Below, piece by piece: positions 34,609 through 43,216 of a DNA stretch of 64,000 nucleotides (position 1 is its first letter; every line of letters starts with the position of its first letter). Origin of the DNA: MW101C3 sp943367595 (GTDB lineage: Bacteria; Cyanobacteriota; Cyanobacteriia; PCC-6307; Cyanobiaceae); NCBI GenBank assembly GCA_943367595.1, contig CALRJS020000007.1, forward strand, positions 1 through 64,000, given 5' to 3'. A program made the translations under genes and the position numbers. Below the pieces are notes generated by a model. It saw nothing but the letters and a program-made list of their open reading frames with translations, did not search any database and was not told where the DNA came from.

Positions 34609-35220
34609 GTGAGAGTTCCGGGCCGGGGTCAGGCACGCCCCCTGCGCTGGGCGCTCTGGCTGTCGGCCCTACCGCTGGCGGTCTGTCTCGCACTGGTCGT
34701 CTGGCTCGCAGGCTGCGGCCTGGGGCCGAGAAGCCGGCCGGCCCCCTCCACCGGCCTTGGACGCGAGGCGCGCCAGGAGCCGGCCTTGAGCGGGGATGGC
34801 AGGCTGCTGGCCAGCCTGGTCGAGCGCGACGGGCGCACCACCGTGCTGCTGCAGGAGCGGCTCAGCGGCAAAGTGCTTCCCCTGCGCCACCTGCAGCGGC
34901 AGCAGCCCCACAGCTCCCCGTCGTTGAGCTGGAACGGCCGCTACCTGGCCCTGTTGGTGCAGCGGGGGTCACGGCGGCTGGCGGTGGTGGAAGACCGGGC
35001 CACAGGACGGCTGCACCCGCTGCCCCTGCCTGGCGACCTTGAGCCGCAGCGACTGAGCCTCTCCAGCGACGGCCAGCGGCTGGCGTTGCAACTGGTGCAG
35101 GCGGGGCAGCGGCGGGTGGAACTGTTCGACCTCAGCGGGCTGCTCGAACCGGATCACGCGCCGGGCCAGCGAATCGGCGGCGGCGCGCCGGATGCTGCCA
35201 GTGGAGCAGGAGCTCCATGA
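34609..35220 (+). CDS. TolB-like beta-propeller lipoprotein, first of a pair
   Basis: Starting from the GTG at 34609, this 203-aa protein has an N-terminal hydrophobic segment (residues 11-35) ending in a lipobox (LAGC), then about three propeller blades of the PD40/TolB type: PALSGDGRLLASLVERDGRT, PSLSWNGRYLALLVQRGSRR and LSLSSDGQRLALQLVQAGQRR. Such blades usually come in sets of six or seven, so this is half a propeller. Its stop overlaps the start of a second half-propeller lipoprotein (ATGA). A reading frame upstream of 34609 overlaps ycf66 and is not used. Confidence 0.7.
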   Translation: MRVPGRGQARPLRWALWLSALPLAVCLALVVWLAGCGLGPRSRPAPSTGLGREARQEPALSGDGRLLASLVERDGRTTVLLQERLSGKVLPLRHLQRQQPHSSPSLSWNGRYLALLVQRGSRRLAVVEDRATGRLHPLPLPGDLEPQRLSLSSDGQRLALQLVQAGQRRVELFDLSGLLEPDHAPGQRIGGGAPDAASGAGAP

Positions 35221-35708
35221 GCCTGCGTGGCCGAGCTGCAGCCGCCGCTTTCGTGCTGGCGGCCACCACAGTCCTGGCGGGCTGCGCCCCGCCGCTGCGG
35301 CCACTCGGACCACTCAGCCAGATGCTCCAGCAGGCCGGGGTGAACCATGCGCCGGCGTTGAGCGGCCGCTGGTTGGCACTGATCAGTGGGCGTCAGGGGC
35401 GCGAGCAGGTGCTGCTGGTCGACCTGCAGGCGCGGCGCCCGGTACCGCTGCCCGGACTGAACCGACCGGATGCGCAGCCGGTGAGCGTCAGCGTGGATGG
35501 CGATGGGGAACGGCTGGCGATGGTGCGCCAGCTCGACGGACGGACCGAACTCGCCCTGTATCGCCGCTCAACGCAGAGCCTGCAGCGGCTGCCGATCGAT
35601 CCGCCCGGAGTGCCGCAGCAGGTGGCGCTCAGTGCCGATGGCAAGGTGCTGGCCGTGCAGGTGAGCAGGGGCGGCCTCTGGGGGGTGGATCTGATCGAGC
35701 TGCCCTAG
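35217..35708 (+). CDS. TolB-like beta-propeller lipoprotein, second of a pair
   Basis: A 163-aa protein with a lipoprotein signal (AAAAAFVLAATTVLAGCAPP, lipobox LAGC near residue 22). About three blades of the same type follow: PALSGRWLALISGRQGREQ, VSVSVDGDGERLAMVRQLDGRT and VALSADGKVLAVQVSRGG. It is coupled to the preceding gene by a four-base overlap. The blade count of the two proteins together fits one six-bladed propeller, so the products may assemble as a heterodimer at the membrane. This is inference. No catalytic motif is visible. Confidence 0.75.
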   Translation: MSLRGRAAAAAFVLAATTVLAGCAPPLRPLGPLSQMLQQAGVNHAPALSGRWLALISGRQGREQVLLVDLQARRPVPLPGLNRPDAQPVSVSVDGDGERLAMVRQLDGRTELALYRRSTQSLQRLPIDPPGVPQQVALSADGKVLAVQVSRGGLWGVDLIELP

Positions 35709-35890
35709 CGGGCACCCGGTAAGTAGCCGGTTCTAGAAACTGCCGAAAAAAACCAAAAAATCATGACAAACGTGTGAGAATCCCAGCCATTAACACCGTG
35801 CACAGAGGGCCGAAACCCTCACATTCGCTTCCTGATTCCTCCGGCGAACGCCGGCGCGGGCTCGCCAACGCCCCCAGCTCCTCGCCCGCC

Positions 35891-36958
35891 ATGCATCTGC
35901 ATCGTCCCTTCCCTCTGCTGGCCGCTGCCTCGACCCTGGGGCTGCTGTGCCTGTCTGCGCCTCCCCTGCGGGCGGCCACCTTCACGAACCTCGAGTTCCT
36001 GAGCGGTTCCACCGCTGGAACCGAAGTGCTGAACCTGGCAAGCCCCGGACAGATCCTGAGCGGCAACACCCCGTTTGCCTACAACACCATCAACGGCATT
36101 ACCGGCGCCAAGCTGGTGACGAGCAACGGCGACCTCCCCGACTTCACCCTGTCGGGCTTGAGCACCACCGGGACGCTTGGCGCGGCCCGAGTGGTGCTCG
36201 GAGCCACTGGAAGCAGTACCCCTTTCGGCTCGGTGGACTCTGGCCGGGTGGGCGCACAGCAGAGCTTCACCGCCACGGTGAGCAGCAACAATCCCGGCAC
36301 GGTGATCAGTAACAGCTTTCAGTTGTTGTTCAACTCCAATCTGGCGGTGACCGATGCCAGTTTCAACTTTTCCAGCCTCAACACTGCAGGACTCACCTGG
36401 GAGTACTCGGTGATTCAGCTGCTGGATGCCACAGGAAACCCTTTCAACTCTTTAACGAATCCCGGATTCACGATTGGCGCGGCTTCGCAGTATGCAACGG
36501 CATCGAGTTTGTTGTTCCCTGGCGGCGGATTCACCGGCCAGGCGGGCGTTGGTAATTTCATCGCCGCACAAACACAAACTGTGTCAGGGGTTGGGTCCAA
36601 TCAGACCACTACAGGAACGAATGGCATCAGGGATGATATCGGCACTTTCAATTACGCATTGGTTGGCCTTACGCCAGGTACCCAGATCGGTGGCATCCGC
36701 TGGACCACCTACCTCGAGGATGTGCGCGGAACCTTGAACAATCCCACCAACCTCACATCCTCTTTGCTCGATTTCAGAATCACAGGCACGGTGTCGAACG
36801 ATCCAGGGCCGGTGCCCATACCCGGCCCACTGCCACTGCTGGGAGCTGCCGCTGCGATGAACTCCGCCCGCAGGCTGCGGCGGCGGATCAGCGCCTCGCG
36901 ATCAGCCGGCAGGCTCAGGGCACCAGGCCTGCCCAGTGCAGAAAGGTGTCACCGCTGA
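35891..36958 (+). CDS. Secreted protein with PEP-CTERM-like C-terminus
   Basis: The ATG at 35891 gives 355 aa: a signal peptide (LLAAASTLGLLCLSAPPLRA, residues 9-28), a beta-rich, Ser/Thr/Asn-rich middle region, and a C-terminal sorting-like segment, VPIPGPLPLLGAAAAMNSARRLRRR. Its Pro-Gly-Pro-Leu-Pro motif, hydrophobic stretch and basic cluster match cyanobacterial PEP-CTERM variants cut by exosortase. About 22 residues run past the basic cluster, which is unusual. It is probably exported and surface-linked. The 3-prime end overlaps the opposing hli gene by 44 bases. Confidence 0.75.
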   Translation: MHLHRPFPLLAAASTLGLLCLSAPPLRAATFTNLEFLSGSTAGTEVLNLASPGQILSGNTPFAYNTINGITGAKLVTSNGDLPDFTLSGLSTTGTLGAARVVLGATGSSTPFGSVDSGRVGAQQSFTATVSSNNPGTVISNSFQLLFNSNLAVTDASFNFSSLNTAGLTWEYSVIQLLDATGNPFNSLTNPGFTIGAASQYATASSLLFPGGGFTGQAGVGNFIAAQTQTVSGVGSNQTTTGTNGIRDDIGTFNYALVGLTPGTQIGGIRWTTYLEDVRGTLNNPTNLTSSLLDFRITGTVSNDPGPVPIPGPLPLLGAAAAMNSARRLRRRISASRSAGRLRAPGLPSAERCHR

Positions 36959-37181
36959 GGGCTTCGATCAGCAGCACGGCAGCAAAGCCGATCATCGCGA
37001 AGCGCCCATTCACCCGCTCGGCATAGCCGCTCCAGCCGAAGGCAGGGGCATCGGCCGTGGTGGCGCTTGTGGGAGCTGGTACGGCGGGATCTGCCGCTGG
37101 AGCAGTGGCGCGGTCAGTGGCGCCGTCGTTGGCGGGTTCCGGGTCGGTGGGCATGGGACGTTCAGGTGCGGGTGAAGTCAT
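36915..37181 (-). CDS. hli: High-light-inducible protein (Hlip)
   Basis: The C-terminal 40 residues (GYAERVNGRFAMIGFAAVLLIE) are the single-helix chlorophyll-a/b-binding domain, with the glutamate, asparagine and arginine pattern that binds chlorophyll. Hlips protect photosystem II and chlorophyll synthesis under high light. The N-terminal 45 residues are a Pro/Ala/Thr-rich, probably disordered extension. The start may be the ATG at 37181, inside the end of the ABC gene in another frame, or the ATG at 37157 just after it. Either way the two genes are tightly linked. Confidence 0.85.
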   Translation of the reverse strand: MTSPAPERPMPTDPEPANDGATDRATAPAADPAVPAPTSATTADAPAFGWSGYAERVNGRFAMIGFAAVLLIEALSGDTFLHWAGLVP

Positions 37182-39147
37182 AGCCGGTGGCCGGCAGCAG
37201 GCGCCAGCCGCCATGACCATCGAGCTCGAGCACGGTGTCGTGGAAGGCAGCCAGGGTAGGGCGGTGGCCCACGCTCACAAAGGCCATGTCCCGCTCGGTG
37301 AGCAGCTTGTAGAGGTGCTTCTCGGTGTTCACATCGAGGGCACTGGTGGCCTCATCGAGCACCACAAACCGCGGCGAGTTGAGCAGCAACCGGGCGAAAG
37401 CCAGGCGCTGCTGCTCGCCGAGCGAGAGGAGGCGGGGCCAGTCCTGCTTGATGTCGAGGTCGGGGTAGCGGCGCACCAGCTCCGGCAGCCGCACTTCTTC
37501 CAGGACGCTGCGCAGATGGTCGTCGCTGAAGCGCTCGGGCTGCTGGGGGTAGCAGAGCTGCTCCCGCAGGCTGCCCAGGATCATGTAGGGCTTCTGGGGA
37601 ATGAACAGCAACTCAGCCAGCGGGGGCCGCTCCACCGTGCCGGCCGCAGCCGGCCACAGGCCACTCACCATGCGCAGAAACGAGGTTTTGCCGCAACCGC
37701 TGGGGCCCACCACCAGCAACCGCTGGGCCGGGCCCACCTCCAGGCTGATGTCGTGAATCAGGCGGCGATCGGTGTGGGGCGGCACAAGATCGGCATGCTT
37801 CACCAGGATGGTCTGGTGGGAGGCGTCTGCCAGCAGCGAATCCTGGTAGCTGCGCTCGCGGGCCTGGCTGCCGATCTCATCCACCTTCAACTGGAAGCCC
37901 TCCAGGCGGCTGATGCTCGCCGAGAAGGCCGCCAGGCGATCGATGTTGTTGACGATGTAACTGACGGAGAACAGCACCTGACTGAAGGCGATGCTGGCCT
38001 GTCCGAACACGCCGAAATCAACCTCTCTGGCGAAATACACCGGGGCGATCACCAGCCAGGGCAGAAAGCGGGAGAAGTAGTCGTAGGAGCGCTGGATCAC
38101 CTGGATCAGCGCCTCCCACACGATCAGCTTGTTGTAGTTCACGATCGCACCACTCAGCCGGCGCTCCGCCTCTTTGCCTTCCTGCTGTTCACCGCGGTAG
38201 AAGGCAATCGACTCGGCGTTGTCGCGGATGTGAACGAGGCCGTAGCGGAAATCGGCCTCCAGCTTCAGCTGCTGATAATTCAAGGCCACCAGCTTGCGGC
38301 TGGCGAACACGATCAGTGCGGTGCCGCCCAATGAATAGGCCAGCAGGAGCAACGCGAGGTTCACGCTGATGCTCCACAGCACGATGATGAAGCTCACGAA
38401 GGTGAGCAGCACGGAGAGGATCTCCACCGTGACGCTCAAGCTGGTGCCAGTGAAGCTGGCGGTGTCCTGAGAAATCCGCTGGTCAGGGTTGTCGATCTCC
38501 TGCAGGGATTCGTCGTTGGGATTGAGGATGTAATAGGCGCGGTTCGAGAGGTAACGGGTGAGCAGGCGACCGCTCAACCACTCGCGCCACAGCAGGCCAA
38601 GCTTGGGGATCAGGTAGCTCTGTGTGGCGCGGATCGGCAGAGCCAGCACCAGACAGAAGGCATAGATGGCCACGATCTTCCAGAAGCCGTCCTGGTCGTA
38701 GGCCACCAGGGCGTTATCAACGTTGCGGGCCACAAAGCTGATGCCCACGTTGATGCCGTTGATCACCAGGATCAACAACGTGATCACGCCGATCAACAGC
38801 CAGGGAAGCCAGCGGCCCTGGCGAAGCTTCGCCCGGAAGCTGCCGAACACCGCCAGGCCGCCGGCGAACAGGGCCATCACCACCGGACCGATCGGGCCGC
38901 TCCAGAGCGCGGCCACCTGCTCGGGCACCCCTGGCAAGAAACGGCTGCGCAGATCGGGGATGAGCGCACCCGCGGCGGCCACCGAGCCGGTGAGCAGCAG
39001 CAGGGTGACGCCCACCACAACTGCAAGCAGGGACAGCACCAGGAGCAGGAATTGCCAGGAACTGCTCTCCTCCAGCGGGAGGAAGTAAGGCTGGGCCAGG
39101 CGCTGCAGCTTGCCGAGCTGCTCGCGGAACGCCTTGAAGAAGCTCAT
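37162..39147 (-). CDS. ABC transporter, fused membrane and ATPase domains (SbmA/BacA-like)
   Basis: This 661-aa half-transporter has six to seven membrane helices in the first 400 residues. The pattern IDNPDQRISQDTASFTG with LWREWLSGRLLTRYL is typical of the ABC_membrane_2 (SbmA/BacA and peroxisomal ABCD) type. The ATPase domain follows, with Walker A VGPSGCGKTSFLR near residue 485, the signature LSLGEQQRLAFAR near 587 and Walker B FVVLDEATSALD. It would work as a homodimer. Relatives move peptides, vitamin B12 or acyl-CoAs; the substrate here is unknown. hli overlaps its end. Confidence 0.88.
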   Translation of the reverse strand: MSFFKAFREQLGKLQRLAQPYFLPLEESSSWQFLLLVLSLLAVVVGVTLLLLTGSVAAAGALIPDLRSRFLPGVPEQVAALWSGPIGPVVMALFAGGLAVFGSFRAKLRQGRWLPWLLIGVITLLILVINGINVGISFVARNVDNALVAYDQDGFWKIVAIYAFCLVLALPIRATQSYLIPKLGLLWREWLSGRLLTRYLSNRAYYILNPNDESLQEIDNPDQRISQDTASFTGTSLSVTVEILSVLLTFVSFIIVLWSISVNLALLLLAYSLGGTALIVFASRKLVALNYQQLKLEADFRYGLVHIRDNAESIAFYRGEQQEGKEAERRLSGAIVNYNKLIVWEALIQVIQRSYDYFSRFLPWLVIAPVYFAREVDFGVFGQASIAFSQVLFSVSYIVNNIDRLAAFSASISRLEGFQLKVDEIGSQARERSYQDSLLADASHQTILVKHADLVPPHTDRRLIHDISLEVGPAQRLLVVGPSGCGKTSFLRMVSGLWPAAAGTVERPPLAELLFIPQKPYMILGSLREQLCYPQQPERFSDDHLRSVLEEVRLPELVRRYPDLDIKQDWPRLLSLGEQQRLAFARLLLNSPRFVVLDEATSALDVNTEKHLYKLLTERDMAFVSVGHRPTLAAFHDTVLELDGHGGWRLLPATGYDFTRT

Positions 39148-39204
39148 GGACCGTGACAGGTCCGCCCATTGTCGCCGCTGGCCGGGAGCGGTGGGAGGGG
39201 GTGA

Positions 39205-39564
39205 TCAGCCCGGTGGCCAGTGCAGCGGACGGCCACCGATCACATGCACATGCAGGTGAAAGACGGTCTGGCCGGCTTCGGCGCCGTTGTTGATGACGGT
39301 GCGCCAACCCGTGAGCCCCTCCTGGCGGGCCACCTTGGCCGCCACCAGCAGCAGATGCCCCAGCAGGGCCTCGTGCTCCTCCCCTGCCGCATTGAGATTC
39401 ACCAGGGGTTCACGGGGGATCACCAGCACGTGCACCGGCGCCTGGGGGTTCACATCGCGGAAGGCCAGGCAGAGGTCGTCGGCGTGGACCTGGTCGCAGG
39501 GGATCTCGCCGCGCAGGATGCGCCCGAAGATCGTGTCGCCCGCGGGTGGGGTGCTGGAGGCCAT
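39205..39564 (-). CDS. HIT family protein (histidine triad, Hint type)
   Basis: A 119-aa nucleotide hydrolase with the histidine triad HLHVHVIGG near residue 100 and the upstream DTIFGRILRGEIPCD and VLVIPREPLVNL motifs of the Hint branch, which removes amino groups from AMP-amidates. Starting at the ATG at 39564 gives the normal length for the family; the longer frame to 39630 adds 22 non-conserved residues. It is divergent from comM by about 57 bases. Confidence 0.92.
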   Translation of the reverse strand: MASSTPPAGDTIFGRILRGEIPCDQVHADDLCLAFRDVNPQAPVHVLVIPREPLVNLNAAGEEHEALLGHLLLVAAKVARQEGLTGWRTVINNGAEAGQTVFHLHVHVIGGRPLHWPPG

Positions 39565-39620
39565 GACGCCACAGGGCAGGACAGGGCGGGAACCGGTGAG
39601 GTGACCCTGGTTTCCGATCG

Positions 39621-41267
39621 ATGTTGGCACGCTGCAACAGCGCCGCCCTGCTGGGACTGGAGGCGGCGCCGGTGGTGGTGGAGGTGGACATCGCCCCGGG
39701 CCTGCCGGCCCTGCAGCTGGTGGGCCTCTCCGACACTGCCGGCCGCGAGTCCCGTGAGCGGGTGCGGGCGGCGCTGCGCAACAGCGGCTTCCGGCCCCCG
39801 CTCACCCGGGTGATCGTGAGCCTGGCTCCGGCCGACCTGCGCAAGGAGGGTCCCGCCTTCGATCTGCCGATCGCCCTGGGCGTGCTGCTGGCCAGCGGCC
39901 AGCTCGATCCCCAGCGGCTGATCGGCGTGTGGAGCACCGGCGAGCTGGGCCTCGATGGCGCCCTGCGGCCGGGGCGCGGGACGCTGGCCCTGGCCCTGGC
40001 GGCCAGGCAGGCCGGCGCCCGGGCCCTGGTGGTGCCAGCCGCCAATGGCGCTGAGGCGTCCCTGGTGGAAGGGCTCACGGTGTGGCCGGCCGAAACGCTG
40101 CAGCAGGTGGCCCAGCTGCTGGTGGATCCGGCCCAGGCGTCCCCCTGCCGTCCCGGCGTGGGTCGGCCCGCAGGGGCAGGCGAGGGAGCGGCGGCGGATC
40201 TGGCCGATGTGCGAGGGCAGCACCACGGCCGGCGGGCGCTGGAGATCGCGGCAGCGGGACACCATCACCTGCTGCTGGTGGGTCCTCCGGGCAGCGGCAA
40301 GACGATGCTCGCCCGCCGCCTGCCGTGGCTGCTGCCACCGCTGCCGCCGGAGGAAGCGCTCGAGCTCACCCAGGTGGTCTCCGTCGCAGGCCTGCTCAGC
40401 AGCGAAGCGGGCCTGATCCGCCAGCGGCCCTTCCGGGCCCCCCACCACAGCTGCACCGCCACGGCCCTGGTGGGAGGCGGGGCTTTGCCGCGGCCGGGTG
40501 AACTGTCGCTGGCCCATCACGGCGTGCTGTTTCTCGACGAGCTGGCTGAATTCCAGCGGGCGGTGCTCGATCAGCTGCGCGAGCCGCTGGAGGAAGGGGA
40601 GGTCTGGATCAGCCGCCAGCGCCAGCGCACCCGCTTCCCCTGCCGCGTGGCGCTGGTGGCGGCCACCAATCCCTGCCCGTGCGGCTGGTTCGGCGATCCG
40701 CTGCGCAGCTGCCAGTGCCCGGAAGGGGTACGCCAGCGTTACTGGGCGCGCCTGTCGGGGCCACTGCTCGATCGGATCGATCTTCAGGTGGTGATGCGGC
40801 GCCTGGAGGCGGATGAGCTGGTGGGGCTGCCCACGGCCAGCGGCAAGAGCGGTGGCGACAGCCCGCCACCCAGCAGCATGGAGGTGGCGGAGCGGGTGCG
40901 GCAGGCACGCGAACGGATGACGCGACGGAACCCGGCAGGGCAAGCGAACAGCGCCTTGACGGGGCAGGCCCTGCGGCAGCATCTGGCGTTGTCGGCGGAG
41001 GCACTGGAGCGCTGGCGCGGCGCGATCCGGCAGCGAAGGCTCTCGGCCCGTTCTGCCGAACGGCTGGTGCGGGTGGCGCGCACGATCGCCGACCTCGAAG
41101 CCAGCGACGACGTGCTGGCCTCCCACCTGGCGGAAGCTCTCACCTATCGCTCCTTCGATCAGCTGCAGACCGGCGCCGACCAGATGCTGAGCGGAAGCAG
41201 CCAGCTGCTGGGTGGGGGGAAGCAACTGCTCGGGGGCAACCAGCAGTTCCGAGGAGACGCGGGTTGA
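39621..41267 (+). CDS. comM: YifB/ComM family Mg-chelatase-like AAA ATPase
   Basis: This 548-aa protein has an N-terminal Lon-protease-like domain (residues about 20-170, with GRESRERVRAALRNSGF and DLPIALGVLLASG). The AAA module has Walker A VGPPGSGKTMLARRL near residue 216, Walker B GVLFLDELAEF near 300 and a C-terminal Mg-chelatase-like lid. In naturally competent bacteria ComM promotes branch migration during recombination of incoming DNA, so this gene hints at competence-linked recombination. The last 25 residues carry LLGGGKQLLGGNQQ-type repeats. Confidence 0.92.
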   Translation: MLARCNSAALLGLEAAPVVVEVDIAPGLPALQLVGLSDTAGRESRERVRAALRNSGFRPPLTRVIVSLAPADLRKEGPAFDLPIALGVLLASGQLDPQRLIGVWSTGELGLDGALRPGRGTLALALAARQAGARALVVPAANGAEASLVEGLTVWPAETLQQVAQLLVDPAQASPCRPGVGRPAGAGEGAAADLADVRGQHHGRRALEIAAAGHHHLLLVGPPGSGKTMLARRLPWLLPPLPPEEALELTQVVSVAGLLSSEAGLIRQRPFRAPHHSCTATALVGGGALPRPGELSLAHHGVLFLDELAEFQRAVLDQLREPLEEGEVWISRQRQRTRFPCRVALVAATNPCPCGWFGDPLRSCQCPEGVRQRYWARLSGPLLDRIDLQVVMRRLEADELVGLPTASGKSGGDSPPPSSMEVAERVRQARERMTRRNPAGQANSALTGQALRQHLALSAEALERWRGAIRQRRLSARSAERLVRVARTIADLEASDDVLASHLAEALTYRSFDQLQTGADQMLSGSSQLLGGGKQLLGGNQQFRGDAG

Positions 41268-41552
41268 ACCATGGGGCCGTCGGGAAGCACCGCAGACAAC
41301 CAGCTGGATCTCTTGCGGCCAAGCGATCAGCTGGAGGACACCGCGCGTCGGCGAGGAGCGGGCCAGCCGTTCAGCGGTCCAACGGCCTGCTCCCCTGGCC
41401 CCGCCGCGAGGCGGATGGGACGGAAACCGGTGAGACCTGCCGCCGAACGGACGACGCCGGGCTGACGAAGGCGAGCTGACGAAGCTGGACTGACGACGGG
41501 TGACCGATACAGCCAGACCTGACAAGCCGTTTGCCAGGTTTCTTACTCGCAC
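41268..41552. other. Gap between comM and the rpsU terminator
   Basis: No gene is visible. Open plus-strand frames are Ser/Arg/Pro-rich. The stretch includes a degenerate 14-bp repeat (41461-41503). Transcription from rpsU on the other strand should end before it. Confidence 0.5.
41461..41503. repeat. 14-bp degenerate tandem repeat, three copies
   Basis: Three adjacent units of 14-15 bp begin GCTGACGAAG, GCTGACGAAG and CTGACGACG at 41461, 41475 and 41490. The first two share ten leading bases. Confidence 0.6.
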
Positions 41553-41587
41553 AAAAACCCCACTGAACAGAGGTTCAGCAGGGTTTT
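41553..41587 (-). terminator. Terminator downstream of rpsU
   Basis: A strong stem-loop with arms AAAACCC-TGCTGAAC and GTTCAG-TGGGGTTTT, a four-base loop, and T-rich ends on both sides. It lies 53 bases past the rpsU stop. The A/T flanks make it symmetric, so it may act in both directions and also end comM transcription. Confidence 0.85.
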
Positions 41588-41639
41588 GGCGGCGTGGTTC
41601 TGGCAAAGCGGCGGGGAGTGTTCCGCGCGAACGCCTGGA

Positions 41640-41810
41640 TCAGCGGCGGCGGCGGCGCTGCTGGGCCTTGCGCTTGTACTTCTCGGTGGGGGTTTCGTGG
41701 TGACGCAGGCGCTTGAGGTCAGCAAAGATCCCAGCCTTGGACACCTGACGCTTGAACCGGCGCAGCGCCGATTCGATGCCTTCATTTTCGCCGACGGTGA
41801 CCTGGGTCAT
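41640..41810 (-). CDS. rpsU: 30S ribosomal protein bS21
   Basis: A 56-aa basic protein starting MTQVTVGENEGIESALRRFK and continuing QVSKAGIFADLKRLRHHETPTEKYKRK, with a poly-arginine end. This is a standard bS21, which sits near the anti-Shine-Dalgarno helix and aids initiation. It is short enough to be easily missed. It stands alone, upstream of a strong terminator, and is followed on the opposite side by the DUF3747 gene on the same strand. Confidence 0.97.
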   Translation of the reverse strand: MTQVTVGENEGIESALRRFKRQVSKAGIFADLKRLRHHETPTEKYKRKAQQRRRRR

Positions 41811-41866
41811 GAACCACGCAGTGGGGCTGGAGTTTGTTCAATGTAGCAACTGCCTTCGCCCTGGCT

Positions 41867-42949
41867 TCACCGAGGGCGCGGCGCTGCGGTTGGCGCCGGC
41901 GGAACCACTGGGAGCGCCGACAGGGGAGCAGCGGTGCGGGCGGCACCGGCAGCGGGTGCTGAGCCGGTTGGTGCCGCAGCACCCGCTGGCGATGAGGGCC
42001 GTGGGGTTGTGGCGCTGGGCGCTGTGGTGCGAGGGGGAGCGGTACTGGGCGCGGTGGTGGTTGGTGCTGTGGTGGTTGGTGCTGTGGAATCCGGCGCTGT
42101 GGTGTTGGGCCCAGTGGTTGCAGGGGCCGTGGTGCCTGGTGCCGTTGAACCGGGTACAGCCGTGCGCGGAGCAGTGGTGCTCGGGGTGGTGCTGCCAGGC
42201 GTGCTGCTGCCGGGGACCGCAGGCAAGGCGCTGGGGCTGGCGGCTGGGGTCGTGGGCTTTGGTGTTGTGGACGGCGCTGAGGTGCCAGGCGCCGCAGGAG
42301 CAGGAGCGGTGCTGCCGGAAGGGGTGCTACTGGGAGCTGTGCCGCCTGGTGCACCCGATCCGGCCGGGGCGGCCGTCGCTTCGCCCGGCCAGTTATCGCG
42401 ATAGATGTACACGTGGCCGAGGGCACGCGTGCCGAAGTGACGGCGCTTCAGACGCCACCCCGGCTCCGGTGTGAACTGGAGAAAGCCGGCGGCCTGGCCG
42501 TTGGTGCGAGCCAGGATCATCTCGGGGCCGGTTTTGCCGCGGTGCGGCGTGGCCAGCAGGATGTTGTCGTTGCCACTGCGCACCACACTGATCCGGTACA
42601 CGGTGGCCAGGTCGTTTTCACCCACCCGCAGCGAGTAGCCGTTGGCGTCGATGTAGCGGGTGCAGATGCCGGTGAAGTCGAAGGTGCCCAGCAACGGATC
42701 GACGCGGGCCGGATTGGCGCCGGAGACGGCAAAGCAGGGGCGGCGGTCGGTGACCTGCTCATAGATGTTGAGCTGGGCGCGGCTGCCGTCCCCGATCGGT
42801 GCAGCCACCAGCACGAAGCGCTCCTGCGCCACCTCTCGGGCACCGAACAGAGCTCCTTGGGCATGGAGGGGGACAAGGGAGCCACTCACCGCAACGACGC
42901 CGAGCGCGGATAGGAACGGCAGGGCGCGGATCGGCCGGAGATGTCGCAT
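41867..42949 (-). CDS. DUF3747-type secreted protein with Thr/Ala/Pro tail
   Basis: This 360-aa protein has a signal peptide (residues 1-31), then a domain of about 155 residues resembling the cyanobacterial DUF3747 family: FGAREVAQERFVLVAAPIGD, TDRRPCFAVSG, LGTFDFTGICTRYIDANGYSLRVG and GHVYIYRDNW. The two cysteines probably form a disulfide. The remaining 170 residues are a low-complexity Thr/Ala/Pro/Ser region (units such as TTAPSTAP) that resembles glycosylated surface linkers. It is periplasmic or on the cell surface; the function is unknown. Confidence 0.85.
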   Translation of the reverse strand: MRHLRPIRALPFLSALGVVAVSGSLVPLHAQGALFGAREVAQERFVLVAAPIGDGSRAQLNIYEQVTDRRPCFAVSGANPARVDPLLGTFDFTGICTRYIDANGYSLRVGENDLATVYRISVVRSGNDNILLATPHRGKTGPEMILARTNGQAAGFLQFTPEPGWRLKRRHFGTRALGHVYIYRDNWPGEATAAPAGSGAPGGTAPSSTPSGSTAPAPAAPGTSAPSTTPKPTTPAASPSALPAVPGSSTPGSTTPSTTAPRTAVPGSTAPGTTAPATTGPNTTAPDSTAPTTTAPTTTAPSTAPPRTTAPSATTPRPSSPAGAAAPTGSAPAAGAARTAAPLSALPVVPPAPTAAPRPR

Positions 42950-43012
42950 CGGAGGAGCCCAGCGGCAGGAGGTGCCGATGGTAGAAGTGAGGCCCGAGGG
43001 TGCCAGCCCCCC

Positions 43013-43210
43013 TTAGGCCGGCTTGTTGAGACGAATTGCGACCAGCAGGCTGACGACAGTGCCGGGCAGGCAGGCCGCCAGGATCAGCCGGGTGGTTGTG
43101 ACCCCAAGATCGGGATCGCCGTAGGAGAGCTCAAACACAGAGCCTGTAGCGGCAATGCCCAGCAGACAGGCCAGCGCCAGGAACACCCCGGCCAACGGTT
43201 TCATCGGCAT
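43013..43210 (-). CDS. Small two-helix membrane protein
   Basis: A 65-aa protein with membrane segments at about residues 7-24 and 40-60, joined by an acidic loop (SYGDPDLGVTTTR). It starts six bases after the def stop on the same strand, so the two are probably co-transcribed. I do not recognise a named family, although the composition and context look like a genuine conserved small protein. Confidence 0.6.
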   Translation of the reverse strand: MPMKPLAGVFLALACLLGIAATGSVFELSYGDPDLGVTTTRLILAACLPGTVVSLLVAIRLNKPA

Positions 43211-43216
43211 TGGGCG

